Positions 50,826 to 62,743 of a stretch of 64,000 nt of DNA are shown here, piece after piece (position 1 is the first letter of the stretch; each line of letters starts with the position of its first letter). Made by a program: the position numbers and the translations under genes. This DNA is from Floccularia luteovirens (taxonomy: Eukaryota; Basidiomycota; Agaricomycetes; Agaricales; Squamanitaceae): positions 1,674,001 through 1,738,000 of the forward strand of contig VSJF01000007.1 in assembly GCA_009739215.1 (NCBI GenBank), written 5' to 3'. The notes under the pieces are model-generated. The model was not told where the DNA came from. It did not search any database and saw only the letters and a program-made list of their open reading frames with translations.

Positions 50826-51581
50826 ATGTACATGAATCTAACGAAACTGGGTATCTGGGAAACTACATCGAGACAAACTCGATTGCTGATACGACCAAAA
50901 AGTACCCTTCGTAATCCACCGCTTCTTGTGGCCTTAGAATCCGCCCAACAAACATCGCAAGCGCGTCAGTGGGTGTCAGAATTCGCAAAACAGTCCATTC
51001 CGAAGTCTTTTGTGGAGTTTACGTTTGCGAGGAGCTCAGGTCCTGGTGGTCAGGTGTGTGTGTCACTCTGTGAGTCTAACTGAACCTGCCCCCTGACCCC
51101 GGCCGATTGAAGAATGTGAACAAATTGAACACCAAAGCGATATTGAAGTGCCCAATTGATGCACCTTGGATTCCGATGTGGGCCAGACCAGGTCTGAAGA
51201 AAACTGTTGGTCTCCACCAATCTTGTTTCCACTCCACGCGATTGACCCCTCATTCAGCCTTTCTATATCGCGTCCTCCAATTCCATCCAGATGGCATCCT
51301 CTGTAGAGAGATCACAAGCGCAAAATATTGAAGATTGTTTATCAAAAGTTTGTGGCTGTTGAGATTAGTCTGACAACTGTTTACTAAATTTTCTGTCGTG
51401 ATTTCAGTTGCATCATCTCATATTAGACCTATCCTCTGCACCAATCAAGAATGAGCCTACAGAAGAGCAGAAAAGGATCGTCGAAGGTCATATAAAGGCG
51501 TCCAAAGCGAAGAATCGAGCTCAAAAGATGTACAAGAGCGCTGTCAAGAGGGGACGTTCCCGCGATTTAGGGGATGATTGA
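50826..51581 (+). CDS. mitochondrial GGQ release-factor-like protein (Pth4/ICT1-type)
   Basis: This belongs to the class I release-factor/peptidyl-tRNA-hydrolase-domain family, which rescues stalled mitochondrial ribosomes. Exons 50826-51053, 51113-51205, 51258-51347 and 51408-51581 join in frame to about 194 residues. The GGQ motif sits in FARSSGPGGQ-NVNKLNTKA and its Gly-Gly-Gln is followed by an intron. Later come WARPGLKK, QAQNIEDCLSK and the basic C-terminus HIKASKAKNRAQKMYKSAVKR, a ribosome-contact tail characteristic of this subfamily. The N-terminus is Arg/Lys/Ser-rich and lacks acids, fitting a mitochondrial targeting peptide. An in-frame Leu codon lies further upstream, but the first plausible ATG is 50826. 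Confidence 0.9.
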
Positions 51582-54450
51582 GCATTAGCAGTAGCATTCT
51601 ACGAGCCCAATAGCGAAATCTGCTCCTCAGCCTGCTCTTTATCAGCTAAGGAAGAGCAGAATCACCTTAGTCTTTCATCTTTGGGGCGCGATAACCTACA
51701 TCATGATCCGACTTATAGAAATCTCGAAAGTACCGAACTATCCCTTCCGGCCCCCATACCAGTTGGAACTGCATGAGTGGCGCTGACGCCACTATCAGGA
51801 AGGTGGGAAAAAAGTCCCATCTATCATCTATCTGTCCTTAAATTATTCCAACAGGGGCTCACCCTCAAACGATGCAAGCCTGATGTTAGGGGTGTACATA
51901 ATAATATCGAAACATATATGTCAGGATTCTTTGAAAATTTTTGTGTCAACCTCTCACGATACACCACCCATTAATGTTGTAGAACTCACGTCGATGATGA
52001 TATATTGCTGCTTTGCATATATGATTATTGTGTCAAAATTCCCATGTTTCAGGATATCAAACCCGTGTTCAACAGGTGATAGTGGTTCAGGGTTTCATGT
52101 ATGATGTTAAAACAGTCCCTTACACCTCTTAATATCCGTTGTCATCCCTAGCTAAAATTTTTGATGAGAAATCTGCCCTTCCAAAAAATTGTTAGTGATC
52201 ACATAGCTGGTAAATGAACCCTGTGAAGCACTCGCACGTCCGGTCCTTGGCATTACCCTCATCTGACGACACAACGTTGCAGGAGCATTGCAGGTTTCTG
52301 GGGTTTCTTAATTTGCAGATACTCCGACATTGCCGTGTCCTGGAAGACAAAAACAAACTAAATAGGTAAATGCACTCAAAACGGAGCAAGTTATCGTCAT
52401 TCGTCGCTAACCCCACGCTCCTAGATGGCGGTGATAAGAACCATGAATTCTATGGAATTGAGATTGAAGTTTTGAAGAACAATCGTATACTTAATAGCCT
52501 TTTTATTCCACAAGTAGTAATTCGGTTCACCTGAGTTACCAAAAATCACTTGTTACAATATGGAAATAATGCCCACAAGGAGCTAATGGTGCTTGTTGAT
52601 TTGAAGAAGAGTTTCTGTCCCCCTAGTAACAGTTAATTTTGAAATAACCATAAAAAGATGACTTATCGAGAAGCAACATAATTACTTATGGTAAGATCAG
52701 GTCAATTCTCCACATGTGCCGGAGTTACACCTGTCTGTGAACTTGTTCAGAGCAGCTACGTTGGTTCCATTATTCTAAGATGAATATGAAAATTGTCTGT
52801 TCGACGTCCATGTGAAGTGCATTCACCATATGTGATTGTTGTTAATCATTGTCTTTGTGAAGGTTACTTATTTATGGATGGCCTGCAATACGCTTTAAAA
52901 TAAATATTTGCGCGATGGCACTGCTGATAAACAAATTTTCAACCATTCTCTGCTATGTACTGCGTCATAAAGACGACGAATTCTTATTGCTCACTTCTTT
53001 CTTCAGGGATCATGGGAATGAAGATCAGCGGAAGGCTTCTCAGCTCGCTCCCCAGATTCACATAAGTGTTTGCACTTCACAATTTTGGCGGATGTGGGGC
53101 GTCAAGAAACTGTCGAATCTGTGCTTCTTTAACTTGCAAGCCCCTGATAGCTATCTGAACGTACCGAAAGAGGATCATTATCATTATGCTTATCTCTCTC
53201 AGATGGCCATGGCGTATCTCCTGAGGTCGTGCTGACTTGCAGGAGCCACTGACACAGAAGAAGGCGTATTGGGTATCAGACCTTATCCAACATAGATGCA
53301 TGTTGACCTCTTATATCTCTGCATTTGCTTCCTATCCGGCTAACAGATATACCCTTCTACCATCCAAGCGGAATTTCCGGATGGACATCGTAGACGTAGC
53401 CACACTGATATGGTTTAGCCCTGTCTCCATACCCACTGAAATGCTACTTGGTGCAATGGTGGTCTCCTTGGGTCATAAATGAACCGGAATACGTATACGC
53501 CACACCCCTCCACTGGCGCCACCCTTGTCGTCATTGGGTGCTCCTCTTTTCCTTCTGGAATTTTACAGCATGTTTCCCTGGCAATTCTTGGCGGATGATC
53601 AATGAGATTGGGGCTTTCGGTGCTTCCTCTCTGCTTGAGATCTACCGGATACATATTGAATTTCCAAAAGAGATTTACCAGGAATTCCTTCAAATCACCC
53701 GTTGAACCAGACCACCTCGTGCATGTGTTAATCACAAATTTTCTTAGGTATCAGGGTTCTTTATTGCCGCTCAACGAACGCAACTCTTCAATATGTCGAA
53801 ATAGATTCCCTTGTTGTATCATACATCTGGAGCAATTTATGTATGAGGATTTATCAGAAGCAACTTGATAAGTAGCTGGGATGTAATTATATGTTTCATT
53901 GACACCTCTCTTGGAACCACACATGGTGTGCATGTGCTGCTGCTTTGTCACTCGCTATATCGAAATGTCAAGGGTAAACTTATTTGATGAATTGTTGCCA
54001 CCACCTCATCCATACATACTGTACACTACTAAAAGGATTAATAATTAATGAGACGGATAATGTTGATCCGTGTACGATGTGATTTCCTCTGCAGTACCTG
54101 AAACAATGTAAATATCATGGAAATAAGCAATAAGGAAGGTCTTAAAATATACAATACAGTCTCACGGGCTGAATCAAATCAGACATCTGCATCACGGTTG
54201 CTCGAACGTCCAGAGAAAAATCAATCTTCCAGGGGCTTCTTCTCCGTTCAGCATGCACGCCAAACACTGTCAAACTGCGCCGTAATGTTCAGAGCAGGGT
54301 ATTTCTTATCTTGTCTTTTACTTCCATTGTATTCTCGCCCTTTTTTGTCTCCCCTAGTTATAAGCCTCTGGCAAACGTCTCATCCTTAGGGACTGTCCAT
54401 TCTTTTACTTTCCACTCATTTATCGGAAGTCGGAACCAATCAGTTCCAGT
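51582..54450. other. large intergenic region with ambiguous fragments
   Basis: No gene is called over 2.9 kb. Minus frame 52192-52416 has seven Cys but no clear signal peptide. Plus frames at 52915-53235, 53237-53482 and 53448-53705 follow each other and could belong to a decayed gene with introns. They show no motif I recognise and no consistent splice pattern. Confidence 0.45.
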
Positions 54451-57211
54451 ATGATTTTTCTAACCTTAGCTGCCCTTGTGGCGTCGGCCAATGCGTATTG
54501 GCTCATGGGTATTGGTGAGGCTTTCTGTCTTTCTTTCTCTTGTCAAAGTGCTGATGTTTTTGAATCAAGAGGATTTCATCACGACTGTGCGTCAAGACCC
54601 CATTGTCAGTCCAGGTGCAGTGTCAAGTCACGTGCACTCAGGTTTGATTTGGTTTCTTTTCTGCTTGTAAATTGAACTCATTTATCAAATTATCACAGTC
54701 CTTGGTGGGAGCAACTTTGGTGCTATAACAAACACGTCCCACCTGAGGGAAAGTGAATGTACATCAATCCCTATTCCTCAAGACAAGTCGGCTTACTGGT
54801 TTCCTGTTTGTTTTTTTTCTTTGTTTTGCGTGATTTTCGACTGATACGATTTTATTTTAGCACCTTTACTTCCAGTGGGCGAACGGAAGTTTCACCAGTC
54901 TTGACGGAGGAGCTGTCATGTGAGTTTATATAATTTATGGAGTTTTCTGTCACCTAAAATATTCCTCTAGCTGTAAGTTTCTGATCTAGGTGGACATGAA
55001 CCTAATACCACCTGCTGAATGTAAATTTTAGACTATCTTTTCAGCGATCAACCCGGCACAACAACTGCTTTCCCTGATGATGTTGGTCTTTTTCCTCGTT
55101 AATATCACTTCTTATCTGAATTTACCCACACAATAGTTCCGAATGATCTCTGGTACGAATTTTTTTGATGTATGTTCCGTGTAAACTATAACACATAATC
55201 AGGCGACCCAAGTTTGCGAACCTATGACGCTAGCAGTGCCGCCCAGCGCGCCGTCACTTTCCTTTGCTTAGATTTCAACGGAAAGAGCACAACGTACAAT
55301 TCCCTACCACCAGTCTCATGCCCAAGTGGTATTCGGGCCCAGATTGTAAGTCCTGATGTGGAATCTTTGGTCTAGATGGAGCTGAAACCCTATCATAGAA
55401 CTTCCCGAGTTGTTGGGATGGAAAGGTGTGTAATCAATCATGATGCATAGACGTTTCTGTCCTAACCAATCATATTCAGAACACGGACTCCCCAGATCAC
55501 AAATCCCATGTTGCTTTCTTGTCAGGAGGACCAGATTCTGGTACTTGCAATGATCCCAATTTCCCTGTCGTATTGCCCCGTATCTTTATGGAGGTTCGTA
55601 TACTGCCTTAATGTTTGATAGGCTCCAAATTCAATAATTTTGTATAGGTGTACTGGAGCTCTAACTCCTTTGATTCGGTCCGCAACCAAGCAATGAACTC
55701 GACACAACCTTTCGTGTAAGGCTTTTGCTGTCATTGTGGTGCAAATATTTACATACTGTTTTGAAAGCTACGCAAACGGTGACCCTACAGGATACAGTTA
55801 CCATGCCGGTATGTACAACACAATTTTATCCTCAACCCGTTGTAAATAATTACATGTATATTGCAGATTTCATCAATGGATGGGAGGCTGGCGTTCTCCA
55901 ACGCGCTGTCGACGAGTGTCACTGCAATATCTACGGAGATGTATGTTGTCCATAACGAATCATGAATTAATTCTGAACAAACTCTCTCATAGGCAACATG
56001 CTGTGCTCAACAGGGTATATTCGACTTAAATCAAGGAAAGAATTGCCGTATCACTAGCGCTCTCGACGAACAGAGTGCGTATTATTTTCACACTTTTTGT
56101 TCACACTCTAACTTATTCCTCCATAGCTACTGGTACTTTGCCTAAACTTCCCGGAAACAACCCGGTGCAAAAGGAGGGAGTACGTGCTACTACATTCCCT
56201 GACAACAATCCACCCGCGCCCATTTCCCCAGTTTACGCATATACCGGAAACTCTCCGACTGCTACTGGTAGAGTCGCGTCTGTTACGTCCACTAATGCTG
56301 CTGCGCCCACTGCATCCCCAGCCCATACGTCATCTGCTGACCTGCATGTTCCAAGTTCTCCTTCGCAGCCAGCGCCGTCTTCCCCGGCTGGACATAGTCA
56401 AGCTCCTCCGGTCTTGATCCCGGTGGCAAGTTCTGCTAGCGACTCTCCTGGTCCATCGACATATGTTTCCCCTGGCTCTCCTGCACAGTACCCTACCACG
56501 TCTGCAGCTCATCAGGAACCTGCCCACACATCTTCAGTCCCCCACCAAGGACCACATAGTACACCTGTTTCCGAACCGAGTACTACGCCATGTGAAGAAC
56601 CGGTTACTAGTACCGCAGCTGCAACTTCTGCCAGTTCAGCACCTGTTGACATCGTAAATCCATCTTCGAGCACAGCTGCAGCAGAAGAGACAAGTGCCGC
56701 TGCGTCATCATCTATATATGCCCCACCAATTGTATCCACTCCTGTGGTATCTTCTGCTGCTGCTGCAACTACCTCGACACCATGCGACACGTCATCCACT
56801 GCGGCTTCACAAGCAACCGACGTTCCCCCTGCTGTGTCGTCTGCTGCTGTTGATGCTGTATCTACGTCAACACCGTGCGCCACGCCAACCACTGCAACAG
56901 CCGACGCGACAGCAGTTACTACTTCTCAAGCCCTGGTAGACGTTCAAACCACCGCATCTTCTGTTGTTGCCCCATCAGCATCTCCTGCACCTTCATCTGG
57001 TTCAAGTGCAAACTCTGGAAGTAGCCAACCTAGCGGATCACAGAACTCCAGCGGAAGTTCGTTGCCATCCCAGCAGATCCCTGGCAAGACGTGCAAGCCA
57101 CGCCCTAACCGTAAAAGATCCTCAGTGTACGCTAAGCGTGCTTTACACTCACGTACATTCAGTCACGACAACCACAAGCGTTTTTTGACACCTATTGATA
57201 CAACAGTCTGA
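54451..57211 (+). CDS. secreted DUF1996 protein with mucin-like tail
   Basis: A signal peptide starts at MIFLTLAALVASANAYWLM. Exons after an intron from about 54514 give the DUF1996 domain: VSPGAVSSHVHS, GGSNFGA, QDKSAYWFP, FRMISGDPSLR, INFPSCWDGKNTDSPDHKSH, NGDPTGYSYHADFINGWE and CHCNIYGD. After this, about 300 residues from 56115 are Ser/Thr/Ala/Pro-rich with repeated STPC-type units and few other residues. They would be heavily O-glycosylated. The last 35 residues are basic, with no obvious GPI-anchor signal. DUF1996 proteins are found in fungal secretomes, some with WSC domains. The function is unknown, and wall attachment or lectin-like binding is inference. At least ten introns are present. 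Confidence 0.85.
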
Positions 57212-58189
57212 GTTGACCGGCTATTAACCTACTGATTCTTCCCTCTTTCTTCTCTCTCTCTCTCTCTTTTGTGACATCTTAATGCTGCAGTCATTTTTCT
57301 TTTCTTTTTCGAGGCACTGGATATTGCCTGTGCTCTCTCGGTTGGCTTGCTCCTCTTAGTAACGATATCACGACCGCTCGATGCGCAGGTGCCGTGATTT
57401 CTGAGCTGGTGTGTCAGTATCTCGCACTGTGCAAGACATGGATCCGAGACAGTACATAATTTTGTAGTTGCATATACACATGCGTTGAAAACAATAACCC
57501 GATCATCTAAACACCCTTTGTAACAGCTCTCTGTCCTATCTCTCATTGGAATATAACTCCTTGTTTTTTTTGCATCTTCTGCGAAACTTTTGAGGTTAAT
57601 AACACTTGGCTGCAAATGGAAACCGAAGCTGAGCAAAGAAAATTCCAAACATTTCAGAAAATCTAAACATAGGAGACAGGTCAGACAGTAAATTCCGCCC
57701 AAGTACTGTGACTTGTTCTTTTTCCAAACTTTGATGTAAGAAATATGACTTCACAAAGAAAGATCGGAATGATACAACCTAACAAAGCTTACTAACATTC
57801 ATATGAGACACTATTGTGATAAAACGATGCACTACCTTATTGTTGTTGAATGTGATGTTGGTAACCGCATTGATAAAGGGTATTCCATTAATAACTAAAA
57901 TCATGGCTCTATTGTAGGAACGCATGTTGAGTTGCTTCACCAGCAAACCAGATCTAAATGAAACAGAACTGTCATCAACGAATAGGTGAGACTTGACAAA
58001 TGCGATGACAGGGGGTGGTCGATACTCTCGCCACATCAGGAAAATGTTCCAGATAAAATCTATCCAATAGTAGTGGTGACGAAGTGGTCCGATGTTATTT
58101 CATGATCGAATTTCCAATGACTTTCCAGATAAAAACATATCCTTATCATGTTTTAGCAGCTCACCTTACAGATTAATTCTCAACACCCC
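57212..58189. other. intergenic region
   Basis: It begins with the 3' UTR of the DUF1996 gene, including a CT dinucleotide run near 57250. Frames at 57229-57702 and 57779-58036 (-) are not supported. The last 150 bp are the upstream region of the truncated Crinkler-like copy. Confidence 0.5.
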
Positions 58190-58921
58190 ATGGCCTCTGA
58201 GCTGCAACTTTTATGCCTGGTTCTGGATGGGCCAGGGGATATCGGTGACCACATTATTAGCCTCAGGATAGCCTCAAATTGGAACCTCGGCGACCTGCAA
58301 AACGCACTCAAGAGACGCTATCCTCCCTACAAAGGGGTCAGCTCTATGGGTATCAAGATGTGGGCCCTCACCACATACCTCAATGAGCCAGTTTTGTTAG
58401 AGCTAGACCCAGAAACTGCCACAACTTACAATGACCTGCCATTGGTTAAGATGGAGACAAGAGAGGTCACATCCAGTTACTTTCCACAACTGTTTAGCCC
58501 TGGTGATGCAGGGAAAATCCATTTAATTACAAAGTTTCATAGTTTGAAGCTCATGCTCCCGAATTATTCATATATTAATTCTCTGCATAATCATAGCATA
58601 TATCACTTCAACTAGTAACTCCAATGATGTTGGACTCCACTGATCCCTGGCTGGTAAGTTCACACCATCAGTATCTATTAACTAGCCTTATTTCCATGCT
58701 TGGTTGTCATAGACCATCACATTGATGAATGAAGGAAACCTGACAATGGTCAGTACTTACCCTTGTAAATGAGGTTCTCTATTTAATTTTATATAACACA
58801 CAGATGTACCTTCTCACTTGTTAGAGTACTATTGCCAGTTCTGGGGGGTTCCCCTTGACCCAGCAGTCACAATGCTCCCAGATGGTGCTAGTGACACAAG
58901 AGAAGGAGAATTGAAAATATA
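58190..58921 (+). pseudogene. truncated Crinkler-like copy (header and linker start only)
   Basis: A header of about 120 residues (MASELQLLCLVLDGPGD, ending KIHLITKFH) is fairly divergent but in frame. After two probable introns, a short linker (YYCQFWGVPLDP) resembles the island copies. It then reaches a stop at about 58919, and the P-loop and all later domains are gone. It lies about 29 kb from the other copies and just upstream of the repeat-rich end of the window, which suggests truncation by rearrangement or insertion. Confidence 0.7.
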
Positions 58922-59340
58922 ACTAGAAAAAGAGGAAATGTATAAAAAAAGAAGGAAAAAGTTGGATATACAAGAGAAAAAGTTGAAAACATATTAAAAA
59001 AAAGAGGAAAAAAGTGGACACAAAACATACCAAATGCCCAAGCTATCACATCTCCTCAATTCCTTCCATCCCTAGATCCTGACAATGAGCAGATATGGCA
59101 AAGATGTATGACAATGGAATGAATCTAGGAAAAGAATGTCAGTAAAAGAAAAGGAGGAAAGAAAGACTTACAAAGATGAAGGTTAAAAACTTCAAAGCAA
59201 AAAAAAAAGTTGAAGTTCAAAGTATGCCATGTCAGCCACACACAGGTCACGTGACTTTGCTGAAGTCGAAATTTGAACTTCAAAAAAAAATAAGTCCAAA
59301 AATCTTTCTAAGTCCAAGTCCGATGTTTTGCTTATCTAAT
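58922..59340. repeat. purine-rich low-complexity tract with a 12-bp inverted repeat
   Basis: GAAAAAG-type runs dominate 58922-59170. Near 59208-59225 and 59270-59283, TTGAAGTTCAAA and TTTGAACTTCAA flank about 50 bp as an inverted pair. Confidence 0.6.
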
Positions 59341-59389
59341 CCAAAAAGCGGAATAGTACTCTAAGTCAAAATACTACAGATTACTATAT

Positions 59390-59835
59390 ATTATTATACA
59401 AATTTATATAGCATCTATAGAATACTATGGAAATGATTAATATCTATAAACTACTATAAGTTACTATGGAATACTATGGATTACTATGGGTTACTATAGG
59501 TTACTATGGAATACTATGGAAATGATTGATATCTATAGACCACTATGGGTCACTATGGAAAATATCTATGAGACACTATGGAAAATAACCAACATCTATA
59601 GACTACTATAGATCATTATGGGTTGCTATGGAAAATAACTGAAATCTATGGACTACTATGGGTTACTATGGAAAATAGCTAAAATCTATGAGTCACTATG
59701 GGTCACTATGGAAAATGACCAAAATCTATGGATTACTATGAGTCACTATGGGTCACTATAGAAAATAGCCAAAATCTATGGATCACTATGGGTCACTATA
59801 GATCACTATAAGTGCTATAGCTTACTATGGCTCAA
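59390..59835. repeat. TACTATGG-type minisatellite
   Basis: Degenerate tandem units of roughly 30-45 bp built from CACTATGG, TTACTATGG and GGAAAATAGCCAAAATCTATG. More than ten units are visible, with variation in length. Confidence 0.8.
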
Positions 59836-60143
59836 GTCAGACTAAAACCAGGATTTGCTGATGAATACTATATTTGAAAAGTGTAAATTAGCTATACATT
59901 AGTTTCATTTATATAGGTACTAGATACTAGATGGTAGTATAGTCAAAATTCACTCCCCTTTATACTCCCCATCCCAAACTAATGTCCTTTGTACTACATG
60001 AATATACACCAAAAACAGTAACCCTCACTTCATATGTTACTGCCCTGAGAGAGTGAGATGACAGGCTCAGAGACTTGCCTATAATGATGTAAGGACAATA
60101 ATAACTAGGAGATATGTAGTCTTATCTTATATGATGAAGATAT
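59836..60143. other. spacer between minisatellite and 5' LTR
   Basis: AT-rich DNA with no gene. It includes a duplicated AGGTACTAGATACTAGAT near 59918. Confidence 0.4.
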
Positions 60144-60739
60144 TGTTATGACCTTATCTGAATATGCACTTATCTCCCTGGACTTTAGGCTGCATGCATA
60201 ATGTATTCCTACCTCATTTATTACTTTCTCATATACATTTTGTATATGATTTGCATTTTTCTTTTAACTCATAGTGACTTGTATAGGCTTCTAAATGACT
60301 TGTAGATACTTTTGTATGACTCTGCACTGACTTGTAGCTTACTGAGCAAGCATGCAATAGGTTATTATTAGAAGTAGTGTACTTTGTATTTAAGTCGCAC
60401 AAAACTACAGATAAGCCTCAGCTTGATCTTAGTTTTGAGTATAGCAATACACTTGCCTATTACTCTATTACCTTTTGATTTATCTCCCTCCCCTGTCTAG
60501 GATGGCAGGATAAGTTGTAATAATAGCATGGATAACACTATACATGCTGAAAGGCCTGTGTGTTTACCTCTGTAACTGACCTCAGAGAGACCCTGACAAG
60601 TGGTTTGTAACTCATGTAGTGGAGTAACCCCACTATTGTGCTAGGGAAATCTGACTGGCAAACCTTTCAACTGTTCTCTAACCAGGATGGCCAAACAATG
60701 AGATAGTAAAAAACAATACTAAACCCCTAAACAGTAACA
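60144..60739 (+). repeat. 5' LTR
   Basis: It begins TGTTATGACC and ends CAGTAACA, giving standard TG...CA ends, length 596 bp. It is matched in reverse by the solo LTR downstream. Confidence 0.85.
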
Positions 60740-61167
60740 AAAGATCAAGCTGATTGATTGTCACTTTCTCAAGTTCAACAACCCCCAACATCCATTAACC
60801 ACTATGCTCTTTTATGAGCAAAACCCCTACCTCTAACTTCAGACCTACCTCTTCCTCTTACAACCCCCAAGGAACATACTCCACATAGTCCCCATCCCCA
60901 CCTCTACAACAGCCCCAACATCAATCACAAAAGCCCAGCGCATTCACTAAACTACAGATAAGACTTGCAGAACAAGCTGCTAAACAATAAGCAAGAGATC
61001 CTTGGGTTAGACCAGCTAAATCACCCAGTATACTGCAACAACCACCACTGCTCCAAATAACCAATAAGCCACAAGAAGACTACAAAGAAGAATAAGAAGT
61101 AGAACAACAGTTTTACAAAGAAGCTCAACAAACACCACCACACATCACTTACAACTCAGATATAGAA
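60740..61167 (+). other. retroelement leader
   Basis: Untranslated region after the LTR; it would contain the primer-binding site, which was not identified with confidence. AC-rich with many CAA/ACC triplets. Confidence 0.4.
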
Positions 61168-62109
61168 ATGTCCAGCAATGCAAAAGAAATTAACATCAGT
61201 AGACCAATGCCATTCAATGGCAAGAAAGAACATGCACAACCATTCTTACAAGATGTTCAAATATACCTAGACATGAATGAAGAAATTTATAATAGTGATA
61301 AGAAAAAGATCTTATTCACACTTTCATTTATGAAAGAAGGAACAGCAGCTATCTACTGCTCAAATATCATTGAAACTGCCAACAGAAATTATGGGACCTG
61401 GTCTCAATTTAAGAAAGTATTCCTAGAAGCATTCCAAGCATAAAATGTAGCAATGCAAGTGAGAACCAATCTTGCCAACCTATAGATGTCTAGCAATAAC
61501 ATTACCAAATACATCTCTGAATTTAAAATCCTATTGTCACAAGCAGGGATACACAAAGATGCATCACTCATAGATATATTTATGAGAGAACTAAACAATG
61601 AACTAGTCAAACATTTCTACAAGCTAGACAACTTCCTGACCACCATGGAATAAGTCTACAAATATGCATTCCAATTTGCAGACAGACTACAACAGATGAA
61701 AGACTTCCTACAGTCTAGAAAGAAACCATTTGCAAGACCAAACCTATTCCCAACAAGAATGATGGGAAAAGACCTCAATGCAATGGAAATTGACCACATC
61801 AACACTGAAGAACCAGTCATAGACATGAAAAAACTAGAAGAAATAAATAGAATGTCATTTGAAGAACAGAATAATCATTTTCTAAACAGACTATGCTTCA
61901 TATGCCATTAGAAGGGACATCAATCTAAAGATTGCCCCAAAAGAAAAACCCTGAAAAGAAAAAACATCCCACAATACAATTTCCAAAAACCTAAAATAGT
62001 TAAAGAATTATCAGCCACAGTAAGGGCACTATTAACAGAACTACTCAATGAAGAAAAAGAAGAATTCTTTGAAGAATTAGAAAAAGAGGATTTTTCACCC
62101 AATCAATAG
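61168..62109 (+). pseudogene. gag of the retrotransposon, interrupted by stops
   Basis: The first 91 codons start MSSNAKEINISRPMPFNGK and show a capsid-like region with FLQDVQIYLDM, FTLSFMKEG and WSQFKKVFLEAF. One frame continues to 62109, broken by stops near 61441, 61483, 61651 and 61909. The nucleocapsid zinc knuckle CFICH-x-KGHQSKDCP is visible across the last stop (about 61894-61938). The stops sit where Gln (or in one case Gln/Glu) would be expected. Confidence 0.8.
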
Positions 62110-62149
62110 TAACCATGGCTATTGATTATCCAATCAGAGTGGTAGTCCC

Positions 62150-62738
62150 TGTTACTGTTAGGGGTTTTATATGTTGTCATTTACTGTCTCGTTGTTTGGC
62201 CATCCAGGTAAGGGAGCAGTTGATGGTTTTGCCAGTCAGATTTCCCTGGCACGATAGTGGGGTTACTCCACTACATGAGTTACAAACCACTTGTCGAGAT
62301 TTCTCTGAGGTCAGTTACAGAGGAAGAACATGCAGGCCTTTCAGCATGTACGGTGTTGCCCATGCCATTATTACAACTTGTCCTGCCATCCTAGACAGGG
62401 AAGGGAGATTAACCAGAGGTAACAGAGTAATAAGCAAGTGTATTGCGAGTACTTGAAACTAAGATCAAGCTGAGGCTTGTCTGTAGTTTCGTGCTACTTA
62501 AATACAAGTACACTACTTCTAATAATAAACTATTGCATGCTTGTTCAGTAAGCTACAAGTCAGTGTAGAGTCATACAGAAGTATCTACTAGTCATTTAGA
62601 AGCTTGTACAAGTCACTACAAGTTAGGAGAAGCATAAATGTGAGTCATATACAAAGAAGTAGTAAACAAGGCGAGAATGCATTGCGCATGTGTTCTAAAG
62701 TCCAGGGAGATAGTGCGTATCTGGATAAGATCATAACA
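62150..62738 (-). mobile_element. solo LTR inserted in opposite orientation
   Basis: 589 bp with TG...CA ends in reverse orientation, similar to the reverse complement of 60144-60739. It is flanked by the direct repeat GTCCC at 62145-62149 and 62739-62743, a perfect 5-bp target-site duplication. The gag and protease frames are separated at this point. Confidence 0.9.
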
Positions 62739-62743
62739 GTCCC

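Noticed and set aside
52192..52416. Small Cys-containing minus-strand frame
   Set aside because: Cys content first suggested a small secreted protein, but there is no proper signal peptide and no Cys spacing of a known family.
56512..56892. Minus-strand frame of 126 codons
   Set aside because: Antisense of the mucin-like tail of the DUF1996 protein; composition is a by-product of repeated Ser/Thr/Ala codons.
57229..57702. Minus-strand frame of 157 codons with a Cys-rich part
   Set aside because: Lies in the DUF1996 3' UTR, includes a CT-repeat-encoded RERERE tail, and shows no domain or splice support.
62115..62456. Plus-strand frame of 113 codons after gag
   Set aside because: Lies almost wholly inside the inverted solo LTR, so it is not a coding part of the element.
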